This document shows positions 35,431 through 44,722 of a stretch of DNA of 64,000 nt, piece after piece. The DNA is from Anaerolineales bacterium (GTDB taxonomy: Bacteria > Chloroflexota > Anaerolineae > Anaerolineales > Villigracilaceae). Position numbers and translations under genes: made by a program. The stretch's first letter is position 1; every line of letters begins with the position of its first letter. The notes below the pieces were generated by a model. The model was given only the letters and a program-made list of their open reading frames with translations, was not told where the DNA came from and did no database searches. Where the stretch lies: the NCBI GenBank assembly GCA_015075275.1, contig JABTUU010000001.1:1281216-1345215 (forward strand), read 5' to 3'.

Positions 35431-37323
35431 TTAGATTATAGAGGCGACGTCAGGCTGCGAAGCCTCGTGGATGGATGAATTGGGAATCAACTCGTGTATC
35501 AACGCAATAATGGCGTTAACATCGTTAGCGTGGCTAAGGGTTTCAAGACGTTCGATGGCTTGAGACAAATCCAAGCCGGACGGCGAAGCGTCTATGCCGA
35601 GGCGGAAGATATCGGGGTGCAAAGTTTGCGTCAGCGGCGTGCCTTCATCCCACAGTTCCTCCGTCAATTTCTCTCCGGCGCGAATGCCCGTGTACGAGAT
35701 CTCAATATCGCGATAAGGCTCAAGCCCAGAGAGTCGAATTAAGTCTTCGGCAAGGTCGAGGATGCGGACAGGTTCGCCCATATTGAGGACGAACGTTTCG
35801 CCGCCCGCTTCCATCGAAGCCGCTTGCAACACAAGATAGACGGCTTCGGGAATGGTCATAAAAAAACGATACATATCAGGGTGCGTAATAGTGACAGGAC
35901 CGCCGCTGGCAATTTGGCTTTTAAAGATCGGAATGATACTGCCGCGCGAGCCGAGCACATTGCCGAAGCGCACGACCGAGAACGCCTGCGCGGCAGACTG
36001 CGCCGCGTCAAGAACGATCATTTCAGCGAGGCGTTTCGTCGCGCCGTAGATGGACGACGGACGGACGGCTTTATCAGTGGAAATTAGGACGAATCGTTCG
36101 ACATTCTGACGGAGCGCAGCTTGGACGACGTTGCGCGTGCCGACAACGTTATTTGAAACAGCCTCGGCGATATTTGCTTCCATCAATGAGACATGTTTAT
36201 GCGCGGCGGCATGAAAGACGATCTGCGGCTGCCATCGTGCGAATACTTGCATAAGGCGCTCAATATTGCGAATATCCGCGATCACCGGCGAAAGAGAAAG
36301 AGTCGGGTAGTCCTGTTTTAGTTCAAGCAAGGTTTCAAAGACGCTATTTTCGCCATGACCCAGCAAGACGAGTTCGGAAGGTTCGCGGCGCGCGATCTGT
36401 CTGCAGAGTTCGCGCCCGATGGAACCGCCCGCGCCGGTGACCAGAACGCGTTTGCCGGCGAGCGCCGCGCCGACGGCTTCGTCGTTGACGCGCACAGGTT
36501 CGCGGCGCAGCAGATCGGTAATATCTACCTCGCGCAGGCGGTTGACGCTGACCTTGCCGCCGATCAGTTCATAAATACCCGGAATCGTGCGCGAAGCAAC
36601 GCCCTTAATGCGGCATATATCGTTGATGGCGCGCACTAGTTTACCGGGCGCGGAAGGAATAGCGATGACGACCTCGTTCACGCGATACAGGTCAATCGCC
36701 GACGACAGATCGTTGATTGCGCCGACGACGGTCACGCCGTAAATTGAGTGTTTCTGTTTGGCGGGATCGTCGTCGAGGAAGCCGGCGGGAACAAGGTTCA
36801 ATTGCGGCGATTTCTGCAATTCGCGCGCAACCAACGCCCCCGCATCGCCCGCGCCGACGATAAGAACGCGCCTGCCTTTCCTGTTCGGGCGCGACGCCAT
36901 AGACTGCTCCGCAAGGATGCGCAATGCGAAGCGCGAGCCGCCAATCAGAACGAGTGAAAGCAGCCAGTCAATGCCCAATGCCGAGCGCGGCATACCCGGC
37001 AGTACGCGCCCAGCAGCGATCAACAGAAGCATAACACCCGAAACCAACGCAGAAGCGGAGGTCACGGCGACAGTGATCACTCGCAACTCGCCCGTGCTGG
37101 CATAAATCCACAAGCGGCGATATAAACCGAAGAAGAAATAGACCGGTATCTTGATGAGTAGAGCGACGACGCTCATTAAAACAACGGCGGGAAAATAATA
37201 TGGAAGTTCGCTCACGTCCAACCGTAAAGCAAAGCTTCCCAACACCGAGACTACGACAAGAGCGATGTCGCCGATCAAGACGAAACGGTTGCGAATATGA
37301 GGGCGGGAGCGAATCGAGGGCAT
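35431..37323 (-). CDS. CapD/WbpM-type nucleotide-sugar epimerase/dehydratase
   Basis: A 630-residue membrane-anchored enzyme. Four to five N-terminal membrane helices are followed by a CoA-binding-like Rossmann domain (VLIVGAGDAGALVARELQ) and a C-terminal SDR catalytic domain from about residue 295 (VLVTGAGGSIGRELCRQI, HAAAHKHVSLME, LISTDKAVRPSSIYGATKRL, RFGNVLGSRGS). These enzymes make 4-keto-6-deoxy or epimerised UDP-HexNAc sugars for capsule or O-chain. The SxxYGATK catalytic triad is present. The frame opens at TTG 37329 but ATG 37323 is the better start. Confidence 0.9.
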   Translation of the reverse strand: MPSIRSRPHIRNRFVLIGDIALVVVSVLGSFALRLDVSELPYYFPAVVLMSVVALLIKIPVYFFFGLYRRLWIYASTGELRVITVAVTSASALVSGVMLLLIAAGRVLPGMPRSALGIDWLLSLVLIGGSRFALRILAEQSMASRPNRKGRRVLIVGAGDAGALVARELQKSPQLNLVPAGFLDDDPAKQKHSIYGVTVVGAINDLSSAIDLYRVNEVVIAIPSAPGKLVRAINDICRIKGVASRTIPGIYELIGGKVSVNRLREVDITDLLRREPVRVNDEAVGAALAGKRVLVTGAGGSIGRELCRQIARREPSELVLLGHGENSVFETLLELKQDYPTLSLSPVIADIRNIERLMQVFARWQPQIVFHAAAHKHVSLMEANIAEAVSNNVVGTRNVVQAALRQNVERFVLISTDKAVRPSSIYGATKRLAEMIVLDAAQSAAQAFSVVRFGNVLGSRGSIIPIFKSQIASGGPVTITHPDMYRFFMTIPEAVYLVLQAASMEAGGETFVLNMGEPVRILDLAEDLIRLSGLEPYRDIEISYTGIRAGEKLTEELWDEGTPLTQTLHPDIFRLGIDASPSGLDLSQAIERLETLSHANDVNAIIALIHELIPNSSIHEASQPDVASII

Positions 37324-37350
37324 AAGCAATCAGCGAGGGACAACGGAAGT

Positions 37351-38820
37351 CTATCGCCCAGTGCGCCTCAGGACTGTGCCAATCGTCCGTAAAATAATCT
37401 GGAAGTCCATAGCGAGCGAACGATGTTTGATATAGTACAAATCATATTCCAGTTTGACCGCCATCTCTGTGACGCTGGCGTAATACCCATAATTGATCTG
37501 CGCCCAGCCTGAAATACCCGGCTTAACAAGCAAGCGCGCGCGATAGAATGGAACTTGTCTCTGGAACGCAGCGACCAACTCGGGGCGTTCGGCGCGCGGG
37601 CCCACAATGCTCATATCGCCGCGCAAAACGTTCCAAAATTGCGGGAATTCATCAAGCCGCGTTTTGCGCAGAAAATCGCCCACGCGCGTAATCCGCGGGT
37701 CATTCTCTTCGGCGAGTTTGGCTTCGCCCTCCCGCTCGGCGTCCTGTCGCATGGTGCGAAACTTATAGATCCTAAATCTCTTGCCGCCTTTGCCCAGCCG
37801 TTCCTGCGTGTACAAAATCGGGAATCCGCTGTCGAGGACGATCGCCAGCGAAATAAATGGAGAAAGAATTGCAAGCGTAAGTATGCCGATCAATCCGCCA
37901 GCGATATCGAGAACGCGCTTTGCCAGCTCATATAATCCGCTTACGCGCACCGCGTCTACAAATGAACGAATGAGCCAATCCGATTCGAGATGATGGATCG
38001 GCAGTCGCCCGGTCATCTCTTCGTAGAGAGTCGGCATGCGCGTCACTTCAACGCCATTTTCTTGTGCATCCAGAATCATCTGGAAAGTTGCGCCTTGAAT
38101 TTCGCCATTAATGGCGATAACCAGATCCGTTATATGATATTCATCAATTAAAGCGAGCAGCTGATCGCTGCCGCCGACAACTTTAAATCCATAAAAAGTT
38201 TTCTTCAATTTCCGTCGGTCGTCGTCTACAAAACCTATTAAATTGAATGAACGCGTTCCGAGCGGTTTGTACAGTTCAGCCAGAGTTTGTCCCGCCTTTC
38301 CCGCCCCGATCACCAGCATACGGCGCAATTCTCCCGTCCGTTTATAGATGCGGATAAAGACCATACGCCACGCCAACGTCAGAAGCGCGGCGAATACCAG
38401 AAACGCCCCCACTCCTACGCGCGGCAAGCTGTTCGGATCTCGGGTGAATACGAAGACAAACGAATATAGCGCCAGACCGATAAACGCCGCAACGGCAATG
38501 CCGCGCGTTGTTTTGCGCCCGCTGCCGGCAATGTACGCTTCATACAAATCTACCAGCAAAAGCAGCCAAACGGCTGGCAAGAGATAGAACCAAATTGGGA
38601 CTTCAACGCCCACCTGCTGCTGAATGAGAACCAGCGCGCGCGCTTCCGAGAATCCTGCGCCTATCAGCGCCTTAAACTGGACGGTAAAGTTATACTCACG
38701 CCATACATATAAAGCGGCAAAAACTGATACGATCGCTATAATCAGATCGCCCAGAAACAGCAACGTGCGCTGTTCGCCCGGTCGCAATCGCAAAGTCGCA
38801 GTACGAGTATTCTCAGACAT
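37351..38820 (-). CDS. Polyprenyl-phosphate sugar-1-phosphate transferase (second copy)
   Basis: A 489-residue initiating transferase. Several membrane helices are followed by a Rossmann region ([19 protein letters not shown]) and the C-terminal sugar transferase domain: [66 protein letters not shown] and [14 protein letters not shown]. It loads the first sugar phosphate on undecaprenyl phosphate. ATG 38820 overlaps the end of the GT2 gene as ATGTCTGA, so the two are coupled. It is a distinct paralogue of the gene at 5.9 kb, implying two separate glycan pathways. Confidence 0.92.
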   Translation of the reverse strand: MSENTRTATLRLRPGEQRTLLFLGDLIIAIVSVFAALYVWREYNFTVQFKALIGAGFSEARALVLIQQQVGVEVPIWFYLLPAVWLLLLVDLYEAYIAGSGRKTTRGIAVAAFIGLALYSFVFVFTRDPNSLPRVGVGAFLVFAALLTLAWRMVFIRIYKRTGELRRMLVIGAGKAGQTLAELYKPLGTRSFNLIGFVDDDRRKLKKTFYGFKVVGGSDQLLALIDEYHITDLVIAINGEIQGATFQMILDAQENGVEVTRMPTLYEEMTGRLPIHHLESDWLIRSFVDAVRVSGLYELAKRVLDIAGGLIGILTLAILSPFISLAIVLDSGFPILYTQERLGKGGKRFRIYKFRTMRQDAEREGEAKLAEENDPRITRVGDFLRKTRLDEFPQFWNVLRGDMSIVGPRAERPELVAAFQRQVPFYRARLLVKPGISGWAQINYGYYASVTEMAVKLEYDLYYIKHRSLAMDFQIILRTIGTVLRRTGR

Positions 38821-39814
38821 TTTTGTCGAAAGGAAAGACAATTAGACTCCACAACAGCCCACTGCCCCATGCAAGATGCATAACAGGTATCGCCAAGGGC
38901 AAGCCGAGACTCGCAAAGGGCTTCTTTAATCGCAGGCGCGCATGAATCCCTGCAAGTAAACAGATCAAAATATACACAACTAGTTCGCCGAATAGAATAT
39001 ATTTTATAAACGGAATAAATATAGACGCTAGCGCCAGCCCCAACAGGCTCATGACAAACAACGGAGGCAGAGCCTGCCTCCAGCGAAGGGTGTTCGGATA
39101 TCTACGCAACATGCGCTGCTTCCAAAATCCATAACGCCAGTATTGACGCGCCAACTCCGTAAGCGTGGCGCGCGCAAAATAGACCGAGCGAATGGACGGA
39201 TCAAGCCAGATTCTACCACCCGCTTTCCGTATGCGCGCATTAAATTCATAATCTTCATTTGCCAGCAACGACTCGTCAAACTTCCCAATTCGGTCAACGA
39301 GCGAACGCCGAAACGCTCCGAACGGAACCGTATCCACTTCTGCGGCTTGCTTCGTATGCCGGTAGAGCGCATCGCCCACAGCCAGCGGATGCGCCGCCGC
39401 AACCGCGATAGATTCCGCAACCCAGGTCTTCGCGCCCGCCTGAATCTCCCACACGCCGCCCACGTTGTCGCCGCGCTCCGCCTCAAGAGCCTTTACGCAA
39501 TTTTCCACATAATCGGGATAGGGCTTTGAGTGCGCGTCAAGCCGCACAATGATCTCGCCGCCCGCAGATTCAATCGCGCGATTCAATGCCACTGGAATCA
39601 AACGGCGTTCGTTATCCACTACGCGCACTCTAAGGTCCTTATATTTTTCCTGAAACGCGGCAATTTCCGCCCGCGTATTATCGGTAGACATGCCATCCGA
39701 GATAATGACTTCCATGTCAGAAAGCGGAAAGGTCTGTCCACGCAACGCTTCCAATAGAAGCCGAATCGTAGATTGCTCGTTGTAACAGGGGATAACGACG
39801 GAAACCTTTGGCAT
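38813..39814 (-). CDS. Glycosyltransferase family 2 with C-terminal membrane segments
   Basis: A 333-residue GT2 enzyme: MPKVSVVIPCYNEQSTIRLL at the N-terminus, the metal-binding DxD equivalent in IIVRLDAHSKPYPDY, and the acceptor loop NEDYEFNARIRKAGG. Two or three C-terminal hydrophobic helices anchor it. It resembles succinoglycan-type transferases that add sugars to lipid-linked chains. The frame is open to 39991, but the conserved start is ATG 39812-39814, one base after the kinase stop. It joins the two-component genes to the polysaccharide genes in one minus-strand operon. Confidence 0.9.
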   Translation of the reverse strand: MPKVSVVIPCYNEQSTIRLLLEALRGQTFPLSDMEVIISDGMSTDNTRAEIAAFQEKYKDLRVRVVDNERRLIPVALNRAIESAGGEIIVRLDAHSKPYPDYVENCVKALEAERGDNVGGVWEIQAGAKTWVAESIAVAAAHPLAVGDALYRHTKQAAEVDTVPFGAFRRSLVDRIGKFDESLLANEDYEFNARIRKAGGRIWLDPSIRSVYFARATLTELARQYWRYGFWKQRMLRRYPNTLRWRQALPPLFVMSLLGLALASIFIPFIKYILFGELVVYILICLLAGIHARLRLKKPFASLGLPLAIPVMHLAWGSGLLWSLIVFPFDKNV

Positions 39815-39815
39815 T

Positions 39816-41180
39816 TCACTTCTTCGTGAGCGGCAGGCAGATCGTGAACGTCGTTCCGCGCCCGACCGAACTTCGGACGCCAATTTTACCACCATGCGCA
39901 TGCACGATCTCTCGTGCAATCGCCAGGCCGAGTCCTGCTCCGCGACCTTCCTCTCGCGCGCGGGATGGATCAGCCTGATAGAACCGATCAAATAAACGCG
40001 GCAGCGCTTCGCTTTCGACGCCGACGCCCGAATCGGTCACTTCAAATTCGATCCATGCCCCAGCCTCTTTTGCAGACAGCGCAACATATCCATTTGCAGG
40101 CGAGAACTTCAATGCATTGTCCACAAGATTAATAAACACTTGCGCCAACCTGTCGCCATCGCCAAGAAGCGCGGGTAGATCGTTTGGAACATTCACTTGC
40201 AAATTAACGTTCGCCTTTTGCGCCTGCAACGAAAATCTTTCAGCGACGCCGCGCAGCAATGCGCTCACATCAACAGTAGATATGTCCAAGTCGGCGACGC
40301 CGGTCTCTAGTCGAGCGAGGTCAAGCAGATCAAGCGCCGTGCGATGCATGCGTCCCGCTTCATCGTAAATAATTTGCGCGGCTTGTTTGCGCGCTTCGGG
40401 TGAGTCGACGGTATTGTCGAGAAGCGCTTGCGCAAATCCTTGAATGGACGTGAGAGGAGTTTTCAACTCGTGCGAAACATTCGCTACGAAATCGCGCTGT
40501 GACCTCTGGCTGCTATCCACGCGCCGGATCATCGAATTGAACGCGTTCGCCAAATCCTGCACTTCACGCGGTCCGTGCGATGGGACGGGATTCGCATCTG
40601 CGGGGTAATTCCGCGCGGCAAGCACGACTTTCTGCAACGGATCAGCCACCCAGCGCGAGAGAAGGAACGCAAGGATGAGCGAAAGCAGAAAGGCGATCAA
40701 ACCTCCCTGAAAAATGGGAAGCAAAAGTTCATCGGCAAAGATATTCAAGAATCGCACCGATGGACGCGGCGCGGCGACGACCAACACATTTCCATTTGGC
40801 AGGCGCGAAGTAGATTGCAGCCATAATCCGCCATCCGCGTCGGCCGTGAACTGGGATGTTCTTCCAAGCGCATTCTTGCGGGGAAATGAAAGCCCCGGTA
40901 TATCCGAGCTAGAATCAAAGATCAAATTACGCATTAAGTCAAATATCAACACGCGCGTATCGTTTGCTTCCGCGATTCGCTGAATTGCTTCCGGGCTATT
41001 AAGTATGCTTTCCGATTCCGCCAGTTGGCTTTGCGTAACGCGGAGTCGCCGGGTCGTTTCGCGATACAACACAGGGTTGCGGACGAGAAAAAGCAGCAAA
41101 ACAACAATCACAACGCTGAGGGCAATTACGATCACGAAGGCATAACTCAGCCAAAGGCGAGAACGAAGGGAGGTAAACAT
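39816..41180 (-). CDS. Membrane sensor histidine kinase (HAMP-HisKA-HATPase)
   Basis: A 454-residue class I kinase. It has membrane helix 1 (about 12-34), an extracytoplasmic sensor (35-150), membrane helix 2 (about 155-175) and HAMP (176-228). HisKA carries His237 in FVANVSHELKTPLTS, and HATPase has the N box (INLVDNALKFS), G1 (VTDSGVGVE), F (LFDRFYQ) and G2 (GAGLGLAIAREI). It lies 27 bases after its regulator gene and directly before the glycosyltransferase, so it probably controls envelope polysaccharide synthesis. The signal is unknown. Confidence 0.92.
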   Translation of the reverse strand: MFTSLRSRLWLSYAFVIVIALSVVIVVLLLFLVRNPVLYRETTRRLRVTQSQLAESESILNSPEAIQRIAEANDTRVLIFDLMRNLIFDSSSDIPGLSFPRKNALGRTSQFTADADGGLWLQSTSRLPNGNVLVVAAPRPSVRFLNIFADELLLPIFQGGLIAFLLSLILAFLLSRWVADPLQKVVLAARNYPADANPVPSHGPREVQDLANAFNSMIRRVDSSQRSQRDFVANVSHELKTPLTSIQGFAQALLDNTVDSPEARKQAAQIIYDEAGRMHRTALDLLDLARLETGVADLDISTVDVSALLRGVAERFSLQAQKANVNLQVNVPNDLPALLGDGDRLAQVFINLVDNALKFSPANGYVALSAKEAGAWIEFEVTDSGVGVESEALPRLFDRFYQADPSRAREEGRGAGLGLAIAREIVHAHGGKIGVRSSVGRGTTFTICLPLTKK

Positions 41181-41207
41181 AAAATTTACAAATAGCGATG
41201 AAACACG

Positions 41208-41894
41208 CTAAATAGGCGTCGTCAACTTGTATCCAACGCCCGTCACCGTTTCGATCTTCACGGCGCTTCCTTCCAGGTTCTTCCGCAAATGCGCCACGTG
41301 GACATCCACTGTGCGGGTCTGACCGTAGAAGTCGAAGCCCCACGCCTTCTGTAAAATTTGCTCACGGCTGAGGACAAGCCCACGGTGTTCGACAAAGGTA
41401 AGGAGCAGGTCAAATTCCTGGGTACGCAGGCTCAAAGCCAGAGAACCGATGCGGACCTCCCGTCGAGCGGGATCAATCGTCAAGTCGCCGAGGTGGATCG
41501 GAGCGGAATCCTTGTTGTCACTGGCGCGATCTCCTCGCCGCAGAATCGCTTTGACGCGGGCGACGAGTTCGCGCGGGTTGAAAGGCTTGGTGAGGTAATC
41601 GTCAGCGCCGAGTTCGAGACCGAGTATCTTATCAATGTCTTCGTCGCGCGCGGTAAGCATGAGAATCGCAGCGGGATGATTCGCGGCGCGGAGACGACGA
41701 CAGACATCGAAGCCATCAAGCTTGGGGAGCATCACATCCAACACGATCAACGCGGGACGTTCGCGGTTCGCCAACTCAAGCGCGGACTCGCCGTCTTTCA
41801 CGGTAACGATGCGAAAACTTTCGCGCTCGAGATACATCCGCGCGAGTTTGATGATGGACGGTTCATCGTCTACGAGAAGGATGAGTTCGTTCAC
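41208..41894 (-). CDS. OmpR/PhoB-family response regulator
   Basis: A 228-residue regulator with a receiver (acidic pocket DDE, Asp53 in VLDVMLPKLDG, and DDYLTKPF) and a C-terminal winged helix (LTFVEHRGLVLSREQILQKA, RTVDVHVAHLRKNLE, VTGVGYKL). It activates or represses transcription when phosphorylated by the kinase encoded just downstream. It is the first gene of the minus-strand envelope operon, so autoregulation of the whole cluster is likely. An inverted-repeat element at 41929 lies in the upstream gap. Confidence 0.94.
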   Translation of the reverse strand: MNELILLVDDEPSIIKLARMYLERESFRIVTVKDGESALELANRERPALIVLDVMLPKLDGFDVCRRLRAANHPAAILMLTARDEDIDKILGLELGADDYLTKPFNPRELVARVKAILRRGDRASDNKDSAPIHLGDLTIDPARREVRIGSLALSLRTQEFDLLLTFVEHRGLVLSREQILQKAWGFDFYGQTRTVDVHVAHLRKNLEGSAVKIETVTGVGYKLTTPI

Positions 41895-41928
41895 GGATAG
41901 AGATTAGAGCCTGGAGATTAAAGAATAG

Positions 41929-41999
41929 TTACCGCAAAGACCGCTACGCACACGAAGAAAATCTTTAAACCTTCGCGGTCTTCGCGGTCTTTGCGGTAA
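41929..41999. repeat. 71-bp element with 16-bp terminal inverted repeats
   Basis: TTACCGCAAAGACCGC (41929-41944) and its exact complement (41984-41999) enclose tandem CGGTCTT heptads. It sits between ridA and the response regulator and shares its design with the element at 23931. Confidence 0.8.
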
Positions 42000-42005
42000 A
42001 AAAAT

Positions 42006-42416
42006 TCAGTCGCCGTGAGTTGGAGAGAGCAACGCCACACATTCGATCTCGACCAACGCGCCTTTGGGAAGTCCCGCGACCTGCACCGTGCTTCGCGCGG
42101 GAGCGTTCTCCGGGAAGAACTCGGCATAGATCGCGTTCATCTTCGCGAAGTCGTTCATGTCTTGCAAAAAGACGGTGGTCTTTACCACGAAGTTCAAACC
42201 CGAGTCAGCCGATTCGAGGACATGCCTGAGGTTGGTCAACACTTGTCGCGTTTCGGCTTCCACTCCGCCCTTGACGATCTCCATTGCGACGGGATCGAGT
42301 CCGATCTGCCCCGCGGTGAACACCAGATTTTCGGTACGGATAGCTTGCGAATACGGACCGATCGCTTTCGGCGCTTCATCGGTGACGACTGTTTTTTTGC
42401 CTTTAGATGTATACAT
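42006..42416 (-). CDS. ridA: RidA family reactive enamine/imine deaminase
   Basis: A 136-residue RidA (YjgF/YER057c) protein: APKAIGPYSQAIRTENLVFT, AGQIGLDP, VFLQDMNDFAKMNAIYAEFF, and ARSTVQVAGLPKGALVEIEC with the key Arg of PARSTVQV. It hydrolyses reactive 2-aminoacrylate and similar imines formed by PLP enzymes, in a trimer. Length and motifs are complete. It is flanked by unrelated genes and appears monocistronic. Confidence 0.93.
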   Translation of the reverse strand: MYTSKGKKTVVTDEAPKAIGPYSQAIRTENLVFTAGQIGLDPVAMEIVKGGVEAETRQVLTNLRHVLESADSGLNFVVKTTVFLQDMNDFAKMNAIYAEFFPENAPARSTVQVAGLPKGALVEIECVALLSPTHGD

Positions 42417-42502
42417 ATCTGCCTCACAGTTATTTGAATTTTATAAAGCGATTGTACATCCGATTTCAAAAATATGTAAATCTTTATCTTTCGCAGAGCG
42501 GT

Positions 42503-43447
42503 TCATTTCAGCATCTCTTCAAAAAACACCACCGTTAATTGAACGATCTCCTCGCGCGAAGGGCTGATCTCGCCGCCGACAGGCTTGAAGCCGTGAGCCG
42601 CATTCGCCACCTGCACAAGTTCGGCAGGCACGCCCGCCGCCTGTAATTTAGCGAGCAGCTCCTCGGATTGCGCCATCGGCACAAGCGGATCTTTCTCTCC
42701 ATGCAGAATCAAAAACGGAGGATCGTCCGCGCTCACATACGTCACAGGGCTGGCAAGAGCAAGATCAAAATTACCGAACGCATTCCGAACTGTCTCTGAA
42801 TCATTAGCAACGCTAGCCGTTAAATCGGCAGGACCGAACATATCCACCACCGCCTGCACGCGGCTCGATTGATCGAGGTACTCGCCCACATCGAAGCCCG
42901 CGCTTTCATCCGTCACGCCGAGCATCGAAACCAAATGCCCGCCCGCGCTTCCGCCAAACACGCCGATCCGATTCGGATCGAGGTTGTACTCGTCCGCATG
43001 AGCGCGCAAAAATCGCACCGCGCACTTCGCGTCTTCGATCATGGCGGGAAACACATATTCAGGCGCAAGCCGATAATTAATCGCCACCGCCAAAAAGCCA
43101 GCCTTCTGCAATGCGGGAAGTTCCGTCGCGCCCGCACCCTTCGACTTATCGCCCGAACTCCACCCGCCGCCGTGCACAAACATCGTCACGGCAAACCGCC
43201 CGTCATTCTCAGACGGATAGTAAACATCCATCTTCAACGCGACACCATCCATCGCGCAATACGTGACATCTCTTTCGACTGTGCCAAGTTTGGATGAATC
43301 AAATTCATTGGATGGCAGAGCCGCTTCATTCTCGACGGGAGAACTGGTCGCCGTTTCCGTCGGCGGAATCTCCACTGTGGGCCGACTCGCATTACAAGCT
43401 AGCGAGGTAATTATCAATATCGTGAGAAAAAAAGTTAATCGTTTCAT
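42503..43447 (-). CDS. Lipoprotein alpha/beta hydrolase (esterase, HSL-like)
   Basis: A 314-residue secreted esterase. A signal peptide with a TSLAC lipobox (about Cys18) and a short Thr/Pro linker are followed by an alpha/beta hydrolase with oxyanion [10 protein letters not shown], nucleophile elbow [10 protein letters not shown], Asp in [10 protein letters not shown] and His in ANAAHGFK. It would hydrolyse carboxyl esters outside the cell membrane. AGGAG before ATG 43447 fixes the start; the open frame continues to 43561. It is one of three adjacent lipoprotein hydrolases. Confidence 0.88.
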   Translation of the reverse strand: MKRLTFFLTILIITSLACNASRPTVEIPPTETATSSPVENEAALPSNEFDSSKLGTVERDVTYCAMDGVALKMDVYYPSENDGRFAVTMFVHGGGWSSGDKSKGAGATELPALQKAGFLAVAINYRLAPEYVFPAMIEDAKCAVRFLRAHADEYNLDPNRIGVFGGSAGGHLVSMLGVTDESAGFDVGEYLDQSSRVQAVVDMFGPADLTASVANDSETVRNAFGNFDLALASPVTYVSADDPPFLILHGEKDPLVPMAQSEELLAKLQAAGVPAELVQVANAAHGFKPVGGEISPSREEIVQLTVVFFEEMLK

Positions 43448-43462
43448 CGAACACTCCTGTAC

Positions 43463-43535
43463 GGCAAAGCTCACTTTGCCTTTATGTGTATCTGAAAAAT
43501 ATCCAGCCGCTGATAAATTGCAAAGTAAATTTTGC
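43463..43535. repeat. Pair of small GCAAA/TTTGC hairpins
   Basis: GGCAAAG-CTCA-CTTTGCC (43463-43480) and GCAAAG-TAAA-TTTTGC (43520-43535) lie in the gap between two lipoprotein genes. Each has a 6-7 bp stem and a four-base loop. Confidence 0.6.
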
Positions 43536-43541
43536 GGTACG

Positions 43542-44660
43542 CTACTTCGCCATCTCCACAATATCTTCCGAGGTGACCACCGTCAGATTCGCCGCCGCAT
43601 ACGCAACCATCTCTTCATACGCGGCGAAGATGGCGGCTTTGTCATCCTCTGTGCGCGGCGTGGACGGGTCAGGCGCGGATAGATCATACGGCGGCGAAAG
43701 CGGATCGCCCTTCTTCGCGCCATTCATTTCAAAATAGATCGAAGTCCAGCCTTCCGCGCCGCGACGGTAGAAGCTGTTTTCATGAATCAGCGCGGTGATG
43801 AACGGCGCGCGACCGTACGGCAAACTTCCAGTTTGACCCTGCCACTCGACGAGTTGATCTTTCAACATCTTCGTCGGGTTGTATTTCGCCGCATCAGGAT
43901 CAGACACAAAGTTCCACCAGAAACGATCGGAGCCATCCACGCTTGTTACGCGCGTCACGCTGAAATCGCTGGGACGGGCGAGCAATCCGTTGACGAATTC
44001 AAACGGCTGTTCGAGTTTTGTGCCTTCTTCGTGATAGAGCAAAGTCATCTGTGCGCCGAGCGAGGCATAAACTTTCTGCGCCGCGTCTTTGACCCTTTCG
44101 CTGTTGGGCGCGGGGGCGACGACGGGATTGCGCCCGAAGACTTGCGCCACGTAGGTATAGCCGCCAGGCTGGGATCTATCCAACTCGCCAGTTTCGGGAT
44201 TCAACGCGTAGGTTTCGTAATCGAGCAGGGTTTGATACAACTCTTCACCGCTCAATCCATCCAAACGCGAGTCGAATCCTGTGTACAGCGGGTGCGGCGG
44301 GCGGACGTGGTAGCTGATGGTCATGTTCGAGTTTTTGAGTCGTTCAATGACTTCGGGATGATTCTCCGCCAGTTCGCGCGTGATCTCAGCGGTGAAGTAG
44401 AAATCTCCGCGCACGTTGTATTTCTCGAAGAGGTCAACGAGTTGCAAAAGAATATCCGCGCTTTCGTCGGGGTGCGTCCAGTCGTGAACGTTGATGATGA
44501 AGGAGATGTAGCCCTCACCCCTATCCCCTCTCCCAGTGGGAGAAGGGGAAGAATCGGTTGGGGAAACTGAATCAGGCTGAGGCGGAGAAAGAGGCGTTGC
44601 TGGGGCGCAGGCAGAAGTCAGAAGGGAGAGAAAGGTCAAGGCGAGGAAAATCTTCTTCAT
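43542..44660 (-). CDS. Lipoprotein, polysaccharide deacetylase-like, with in-frame repeat
   Basis: A 372-residue lipoprotein with lipobox LLTSAC (Cys18). After a linker, the mature domain starts [20 protein letters not shown], followed by [20 protein letters not shown] and [13 protein letters not shown]. This reads as a NodB/polysaccharide-deacetylase-like barrel with candidate metal ligands in HDW and H-x(n)-H positions, though the canonical motifs are not exact. Residues about 36-50 ([10 protein letters not shown]) are encoded by a hairpin-forming repeat at 44512-44553. It is paired with the next gene, which has a similar plan. Confidence 0.65.
   Translation of the reverse strand: MKKIFLALTFLSLLTSACAPATPLSPPQPDSVSPTDSSPSPTGRGDRGEGYISFIINVHDWTHPDESADILLQLVDLFEKYNVRGDFYFTAEITRELAENHPEVIERLKNSNMTISYHVRPPHPLYTGFDSRLDGLSGEELYQTLLDYETYALNPETGELDRSQPGGYTYVAQVFGRNPVVAPAPNSERVKDAAQKVYASLGAQMTLLYHEEGTKLEQPFEFVNGLLARPSDFSVTRVTSVDGSDRFWWNFVSDPDAAKYNPTKMLKDQLVEWQGQTGSLPYGRAPFITALIHENSFYRRGAEGWTSIYFEMNGAKKGDPLSPPYDLSAPDPSTPRTEDDKAAIFAAYEEMVAYAAANLTVVTSEDIVEMAK
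44512..44553. repeat. Hairpin repeat within the lipoprotein linker
   Basis: CCCTCACCCCTATCCCCTCT followed by CCCAGTGGGAGAAGGGG can fold as CCCCTCTCCC with GGGAGAAGGGG. It falls in frame between the signal peptide and the catalytic domain. Confidence 0.6.
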
Positions 44661-44677
44661 GTGGAATTCCTTCGTAA

Positions 44678-44722
44678 GACAAAATTTATTTTGTCCTTGC
44701 AAAACGCAAAATGAATTTTGCG
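44678..44722. repeat. Second pair of small hairpins between lipoprotein genes
   Basis: GACAAAA-TTTA-TTTTGTC (44678-44695) and CGCAAAA-TGAA-TTTTGCG (44705-44722), each with a perfect 7-bp stem and a four-base loop, fill most of this intergenic gap. Confidence 0.7.

Noticed and set aside
43782..44570. 262-codon plus-strand frame
   Set aside because: Antisense to the deacetylase-like lipoprotein gene, which has a signal peptide and a neighbour of similar plan.
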